A DNA stretch of 37,370 nucleotides from CAZVYN01 sp964631125 (GTDB lineage: Bacteria; Eisenbacteria; RBG-16-71-46; CAIMUX01), in the NCBI GenBank assembly GCA_964631125.1, contig CAZVYN010000037.1, forward strand, positions 1 to 37,370, written 5' to 3'. Shown one piece after another: positions 33,115-37,370 of the stretch; position 1 is the first letter of the stretch; each line of letters starts with the position of its first letter. The notes under the pieces were generated by a model that saw only the letters and a list, made by a program, of their open reading frames with translations, did not search any database and was not told the origin of the DNA. The position numbers and the translations under genes were made by a program.

Positions 33115-33251
33115 GCCGAAATCGGTCGAGTTCCCCCCAAAGATCCGCCTCCTCTCTGTCGATCTCTCGAGTACGGAGGTGCGCCGACGATCTATCTGCG
33201 ATCGGCCGCACGCTTCTCTGCTCGCCCGGACTCGAAAGGGACGAAACCGAG

Positions 33252-35423
33252 ATGCCGCCACGACCATGGACATCGCTGCTGCTCGCCTTCGGCGGCCTGG
33301 CCGTCGATGAGCGCGTGGTGGTGTTCGCCGGACTCGCCGTGTTGGCCCTCGTCGCCGCGTGGGCGGCGTCGGCCTGGAGGTCGCGGACGTCAGCCGCAAC
33401 CGCAGCCGCAGCCGCAGCCGCGGTGAGCCCGAACAGCGGCGCGCCCGAGCGAAACATCGCCGATCGGGTGGAACGCATGTTCTCGAACGACCGCATCGCC
33501 TCGGCCCTCGATGGATCGAAGGTCGGACTGTGGGAGTGGAGCCTCGCCACCGATTCATTCCTCGCCGATGATCGTTGGGCGGAGGCCCTGGGACTCTCAC
33601 CTTCCGCCACGCCGAAGAGCGCCACTGCGCTCGGCGCGCTCGTGCATCCCGCCGACCGGGAGCTGCTGCGAAATGAGTTCGTGGAGAAGTTGGGCGGCGC
33701 CGACGGCCGCTACGAGCTCGAATTCCGCATGCGCCACAGTGACGGTTCGTGGCGTTGGATCCTCTTTCGCGGCCACGCCGTCGATCGCGACTCCGCCGGC
33801 CGCCCCATGCGCGTGGTCGGTTCGATGAGCGACGTCTCGGAACGGCGGGAGATCCAAGAACGCCTGCGCCGCGGCGCACTCCTCTTCGCCGAGACCGAGC
33901 GGATCTCGGGAGTGGGCGGTTGGGACCTGGACCTGTTGACCAACGTGCTCACCTGGTCGGACGAAGTCTGTCGCATCCACGAGGTGCCGTGCGGCTTCCG
34001 TCCCACCATCGAGGAAGCAGTCCACTTCTACGCTCCCGAGGCGCGCAGTGTGATCGCGGGGGCCGTCCAGGAGTCGACGCGGACCGGGCGCGCCTTCGAC
34101 GTCGAGCTTCCGTTCGTCACCTCGACCGGACGCCGCCGTTGGGTGCGCGCGATCGGCCGGCCCGAGTGGGCGGAGGGTCGCGTCGTCCGCATTTTCGGCT
34201 CGTTCCAGGACATCACGGCCGCGCGCGAAGTGCGCGATCGCTTGGGCGAGATCGCGGATCGCCTACGCCTCGCCTCGGAGGCGGCCGGCCTCGGCATCTG
34301 GGATTGGGACATCGCGCGAGATCGTCTCGTCTGGGACGCGCGCTCGCTCCATCTCCACGGCATCGCCGCCGAGAGTTTCCGCGCCATGCGGGTCGATTGG
34401 CTCGCGCGCGTGCACGGCGACGATCGCGGGGAACTGGAAGCGGCGCTGGATCACGCGCTCGCCCACGACACTCCGTTCGACTTCGTCTACCGCGTCCCGC
34501 TGCCGGATGGATCGCTGCGTCACATCGAGACGCACGCCCATGTCTATCGCGACCACGACGGACGACCCGAGCGCACGATCGGCACGCACGCCGACGTCAC
34601 CGTGCGGGTCGAGACCGAACGCGCGCTGCGCGAGGCCACCGACACCGCGCAGGCTGCGAACGATACGAAGAGCGAGTTCCTCGCGACGGTGAGTCACGAA
34701 CTCCGCACGCCGCTCACGGCCATCCTCGGGTACGCCGAACTGCTCGCAATGCCGGAGTCCGACTCGCTGCCCAACGAACAACGCCGCGAGATGGTCGAGA
34801 CGATCCGCCGTTCCGGGCAGCATCTCCTCTCGGTCATCAACGACGTGCTGGATCTCTCTCGCATCGAAGCGGGACGCCTGCAGGTCGAGAGCCTCGACTG
34901 CCGGCCGGTCGAGCTGATCGACGAGGCGTTCGAGCTGATGCGTCCGACCGCGCAGGAGAAGGGCCTCACGTTGGAGCGGACCTACGACACGCCCGTCCCG
35001 ACGCGGATCATGACCGATCCCACTCGCGTCCGTCAGGTGTTGGTCAACCTCCTCGGGAACGCGCTCAAGTTCACTCCCGAGGGAGGAGTCTCGGCTCACA
35101 TTCGCTGGGAGGCGAACGCTCCGACCGGGCCGCAACTCGTGATCGAGATGACCGACACGGGAATCGGGGTCACTCCGGAAGAAGCCTCGCGGCTCTTCGA
35201 GCGATTCTCCCAGGCGCACTCCTCGACCGCCCGACGCTTCGGCGGCAGCGGGCTCGGCTTGCGGATCAGCCGAGAGCTGGCGCGGCTCCTGGGCGGCGAT
35301 GTCGAACTCTCGTCCTCCACTCCCGGGGCCGGGACCACCTTCCGCGTCTCGATCGCCACGGGGCGCGTGGCGGCTGACGAGTTCGAGACCCCCGCGCCCG
35401 AGCCGCTGCGCCGCGCGGCCTGA
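33252..35423 (+). CDS. PAS-domain sensor histidine kinase
   Basis: 723 aa. One N-terminal membrane helix (about 20-42) and an Ala repeat (TAAAAAAAV) come first. Three PAS/PAC modules follow (about 75-205, 210-325 and 330-455), each ending in a DVSERRE/DITAAR/DVTVRVE type linker. The dimerisation domain has SHELRTP with phospho-acceptor H482. The ATPase has N box NLLGNALKFTPEG, G1 DTGIGV, F box LFERFSQ and G2 GGSGLGL. No receiver domain is fused and no response regulator is in the window, so it is an orphan kinase. The second PAS has GWDLDL and WSDEVCRIH, a heme-free PAS_3 type. ATG 33252 lacks a clear ribosome-binding site. The 137-bp upstream gap shows nothing definite. Confidence 0.93.
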   Translation: MPPRPWTSLLLAFGGLAVDERVVVFAGLAVLALVAAWAASAWRSRTSAATAAAAAAAVSPNSGAPERNIADRVERMFSNDRIASALDGSKVGLWEWSLATDSFLADDRWAEALGLSPSATPKSATALGALVHPADRELLRNEFVEKLGGADGRYELEFRMRHSDGSWRWILFRGHAVDRDSAGRPMRVVGSMSDVSERREIQERLRRGALLFAETERISGVGGWDLDLLTNVLTWSDEVCRIHEVPCGFRPTIEEAVHFYAPEARSVIAGAVQESTRTGRAFDVELPFVTSTGRRRWVRAIGRPEWAEGRVVRIFGSFQDITAAREVRDRLGEIADRLRLASEAAGLGIWDWDIARDRLVWDARSLHLHGIAAESFRAMRVDWLARVHGDDRGELEAALDHALAHDTPFDFVYRVPLPDGSLRHIETHAHVYRDHDGRPERTIGTHADVTVRVETERALREATDTAQAANDTKSEFLATVSHELRTPLTAILGYAELLAMPESDSLPNEQRREMVETIRRSGQHLLSVINDVLDLSRIEAGRLQVESLDCRPVELIDEAFELMRPTAQEKGLTLERTYDTPVPTRIMTDPTRVRQVLVNLLGNALKFTPEGGVSAHIRWEANAPTGPQLVIEMTDTGIGVTPEEASRLFERFSQAHSSTARRFGGSGLGLRISRELARLLGGDVELSSSTPGAGTTFRVSIATGRVAADEFETPAPEPLRRAA

Positions 35424-35480
35424 GCGCGTTCCAGTTCAACCCCTCCATCGTGCACAATCGGGCGCCAGACGGCAGCGCTG

Positions 35481-35520
35481 CGCTGAGCCGCGCTGAGCCG
35501 CGCTGCGCCGGGCTGCGCCG
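35481..35520. repeat. Decamer tandem repeat upstream of the metalloprotease gene
   Basis: Four 10-nt units: CGCTGAGCCG twice, CGCTGCGCCG, GGCTGCGCCG. It occupies the gap between the histidine kinase and the protease and ends about 10 nt before the AGAGGAGG ribosome-binding site of the latter, so it lies in the leader of that mRNA or in its promoter. Confidence 0.9.
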
Positions 35521-35543
35521 CGCACGATCCAGAGGAGGTCTCC

Positions 35544-37292
35544 ATGTCCGGACAACCGTCGGTCGATCCGCGAGTGCTCGCCGCGCTCCTCGCCCTGGGC
35601 GCCCTGTGCGCCCTGACGCCGCCGAGCTCATCCGCCGCCGCGACCCGCTGCCTGCGCAGCGAGCTGGACATCTATGAGCAGCAGATACGACCGCTGCCCC
35701 TCGCGGAGATGGCCCCTGCGCATGAGGTCGGCTCGCCGATGGCGCCGCCGCTGGACCCCGACGTCGGGGATTCGTGGCTCTGGTACACCTGGAAACTGGC
35801 CGGCTTTCCGGTGGCCGAGCAGAAGCTCTGCACTGTGCGCGGCGAAGGCGAGAACGTCTACATCGTGGTCGAAGACTCCCAGTGGCTCACGCAGGTCGAC
35901 CAGGAAGACATCGACCGCATGTTGCTCATGTGGGATGAGACGTCGCTCGGGGCATGGCCCGACAAAGGAATCCACCAGCTCGATACCGAGAACTTCGGCC
36001 CGGTCCCCGACGCGCTCGACGGCGACCCGAAGGTCTACGTCCTCTACTACGACTTCGATGTCAGCGCCGACGGCTTCTTCTGGGCGTTCGATCAATTCCC
36101 CGACGGCAGCCAGGACTTCGCCTCGAACGAGTGCGAGACCTTGTACATGAACTCGAGCACCTTCGATCCGGGCGGCGACTACCTCATCTCGGTCCAGGCG
36201 CACGAATTCCAACACATGATCCACTGGTTGGCGGACGCCAATGAGATCGCCTGGGTGAACGAGGGATGCAGCGAACTGGCGATGTGGCTCTTCGGACATC
36301 CCGACGACGTCGTGCAGTTCCCGGGGAATCCCGACAACAGTCTGACGGCGTGGAACAGCGTATTCGCCGACTATGTGAAGACCTATTTGTACTTCCTGTA
36401 TCTCTACGAGCACTTCGGCGGGCAGGCGACGATCCTCGACCTCGTGTCGCAACCCGGCAACAGCAACCTCGGTGTCCAGGCCGCGCTGACCGCGCAGGGA
36501 TTCTCGGAGACCTTCGCGACTGTCGTGCGCGATTGGACGATCGCGAACTACCTCGACGAGCCCGGGCTGGAGGGCGGGATCTATGACTACGCGGGTGAAG
36601 ATCTGCCGCCGTTCAACGGCGTGACGAAGTCGACGTATCCCGTGGTTCCGACGAACGCGACGGTGAATCATTACGCCGCCGACTACATCCGTCTCACCAA
36701 CGGACAGCCGCAGCGTCTCTTCTTCGACGGCGGCGACACCAGCGACTGGTCGGCGCGTGTGATCCGATACCAGGCGGGAGTTCCGCTCTCGGTCGAGGCC
36801 ATTCCACTAGATGCCGCCGACGCCGGCTTCATCGACCTCCCGGGTTTCGGCAGCACGTTCGACCAGGTTGTGCTCGTGGTCTCGAACATCTCGACGTCGG
36901 GCGTGACGACGTATCAGTACAGCACCGGCGGCGTGCCGACTTCGGCGCCCGACGGCCCGGCGACCGGCGTGCTCTCGCTCTCGCTCTCGCTCCAGGGCCC
37001 GAATCCATTCACCAACAGCACCACGATCTCGCTGGTCTCGGGCGGCGAACGCGGCGCCGGGGGCGAGCTCGTCCAGGCCCGCCCCGCCGAAGTCGCGATC
37101 TGGAATGCGAACGGGCGACTCGTCCGCGTGCTCGGCACGACTTCCGGTCACGCCGGACGGCGCGTGTTGGAGTGGGACGGTTGCGACGCGCAAGGCCGCG
37201 CCGTCCCGTCGGGTGTGTACTTCGCCCACGCGGTCGATGGAGCGGGCTCGAGCGCCGGACACGGATCGCTCCGGTTGGTGCTGGCGCGGTGA
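35544..37292 (+). CDS. Secreted zinc metalloprotease with C-terminal FlgD-like Ig domain
   Basis: 582 aa, starting at ATG 35544 with AGAGGAGG upstream. A signal peptide (about 1-33) precedes the protease domain. The zinc site is HEFQH (220-224), followed by WVNEGCSELAMW where E240 is the likely third ligand; this HExxH plus WvnEG pattern matches M30/M6-like secreted proteases. After a linker (about 400-490), the C-terminal domain ends in AIWNANGRLVRVL, WDGCDAQGRAVPSGVYF and a basic tail LVLAR. That is the FlgD_ig-type module found at the C-termini of exported proteins in Eisenbacteria and related phyla, probably a sorting or attachment signal. Likely acts outside the cell on protein substrates. 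Confidence 0.88.
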   Translation: MSGQPSVDPRVLAALLALGALCALTPPSSSAAATRCLRSELDIYEQQIRPLPLAEMAPAHEVGSPMAPPLDPDVGDSWLWYTWKLAGFPVAEQKLCTVRGEGENVYIVVEDSQWLTQVDQEDIDRMLLMWDETSLGAWPDKGIHQLDTENFGPVPDALDGDPKVYVLYYDFDVSADGFFWAFDQFPDGSQDFASNECETLYMNSSTFDPGGDYLISVQAHEFQHMIHWLADANEIAWVNEGCSELAMWLFGHPDDVVQFPGNPDNSLTAWNSVFADYVKTYLYFLYLYEHFGGQATILDLVSQPGNSNLGVQAALTAQGFSETFATVVRDWTIANYLDEPGLEGGIYDYAGEDLPPFNGVTKSTYPVVPTNATVNHYAADYIRLTNGQPQRLFFDGGDTSDWSARVIRYQAGVPLSVEAIPLDAADAGFIDLPGFGSTFDQVVLVVSNISTSGVTTYQYSTGGVPTSAPDGPATGVLSLSLSLQGPNPFTNSTTISLVSGGERGAGGELVQARPAEVAIWNANGRLVRVLGTTSGHAGRRVLEWDGCDAQGRAVPSGVYFAHAVDGAGSSAGHGSLRLVLAR

Positions 37293-37307
37293 GCTAGGGC
37301 GCGGCGC

Positions 37308-37370
37308 GCAGGGCGGCCGCAGGGCGGCCGTGCGCCGTGCGCCGTGCGCCGTGCGCCGTGCGCCGTGCGC
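37308..37370. repeat. Tandem repeats at window end: 11-mer x2 then heptamer x6
   Basis: Two copies of about 11 nt (GCAGGGCGGCC) are followed by six perfect CGTGCGC heptamers (37329-37370) that run to the end of the window, so the array continues beyond it. It lies just after the metalloprotease stop codon. Confidence 0.9.

Overview
The window is GC-rich bacterial chromosome, mostly densely packed housekeeping genes, with a 100-base run of N (a scaffold gap) at 11325-11424, so it comes from a draft or metagenome assembly. Several features suggest an uncultured Gram-negative lineage of the Fibrobacterota/Chlorobiota/Bacteroidota type, for example Candidatus Eisenbacteria: outer-membrane beta-barrel genes, a secreted metalloprotease with a FlgD-type Ig-like C-terminus, and a tRNA-tuf cluster in the ancient bacterial order. 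This placement is inference; no rRNA is present.

Layout. 1-1684 (minus): tRNA-Thr(UGU), tRNA-Tyr(GUA), tRNA-Gly(UCC), tRNA-Thr(GGU), then tuf, cut off by the window start. 2021-11167 (minus): a long operon read radA, ispD, ispF, an RsbU-type membrane phosphatase, a GT39-like membrane glycosyltransferase, ddl and cysS. Most junctions are 4-nt stop/start overlaps. It combines DNA repair, isoprenoid precursor and cell-wall precursor synthesis and tRNA charging. 11168-12761: a repeat-rich accessory stretch with the gap, two small unrecognised genes, decamer repeats and a 56-bp palindrome. 12762-16292: rsgA (minus), a 23-codon ORF with a strong ribosome-binding site, then two damaged plus-strand genes, an AraC-type regulator with a frameshift and an alpha/beta hydrolase with an in-frame TGA.

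16315-24623 (minus): a second core operon, yicC, gmk, coaBC, a family 4 uracil-DNA glycosylase, dnaB, a secreted LolA/RseB-like protein and an outer-membrane beta-barrel protein, then an orphan secreted protein. 24790-28395 (plus): a three-gene defence cassette, a BsuBI/PstI-type type II restriction-modification pair (MTase and REase overlapping by 4 nt) followed by an AbiJ-NTD4-like/HEPN abortive-infection protein. 28493-31756: an EamA transporter (plus) overlapping the tail of a PPK2 polyphosphate kinase (minus), which is coupled to a ROK sugar kinase and a small membrane protein. 31810-37292 (plus): an orphan Gly/Ala-rich membrane protein, a three-PAS hybrid-free histidine kinase, and the secreted zinc metalloprotease.

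Two genome habits stand out. Consecutive genes are very often joined by 4-nt ATGA/GTGA/TTGA overlaps, implying translational coupling. Short tandem repeats are also scattered through the window: units of 7, 10 and 17 nt between genes, but 9 and 12 nt where the array is or may be inside a reading frame.
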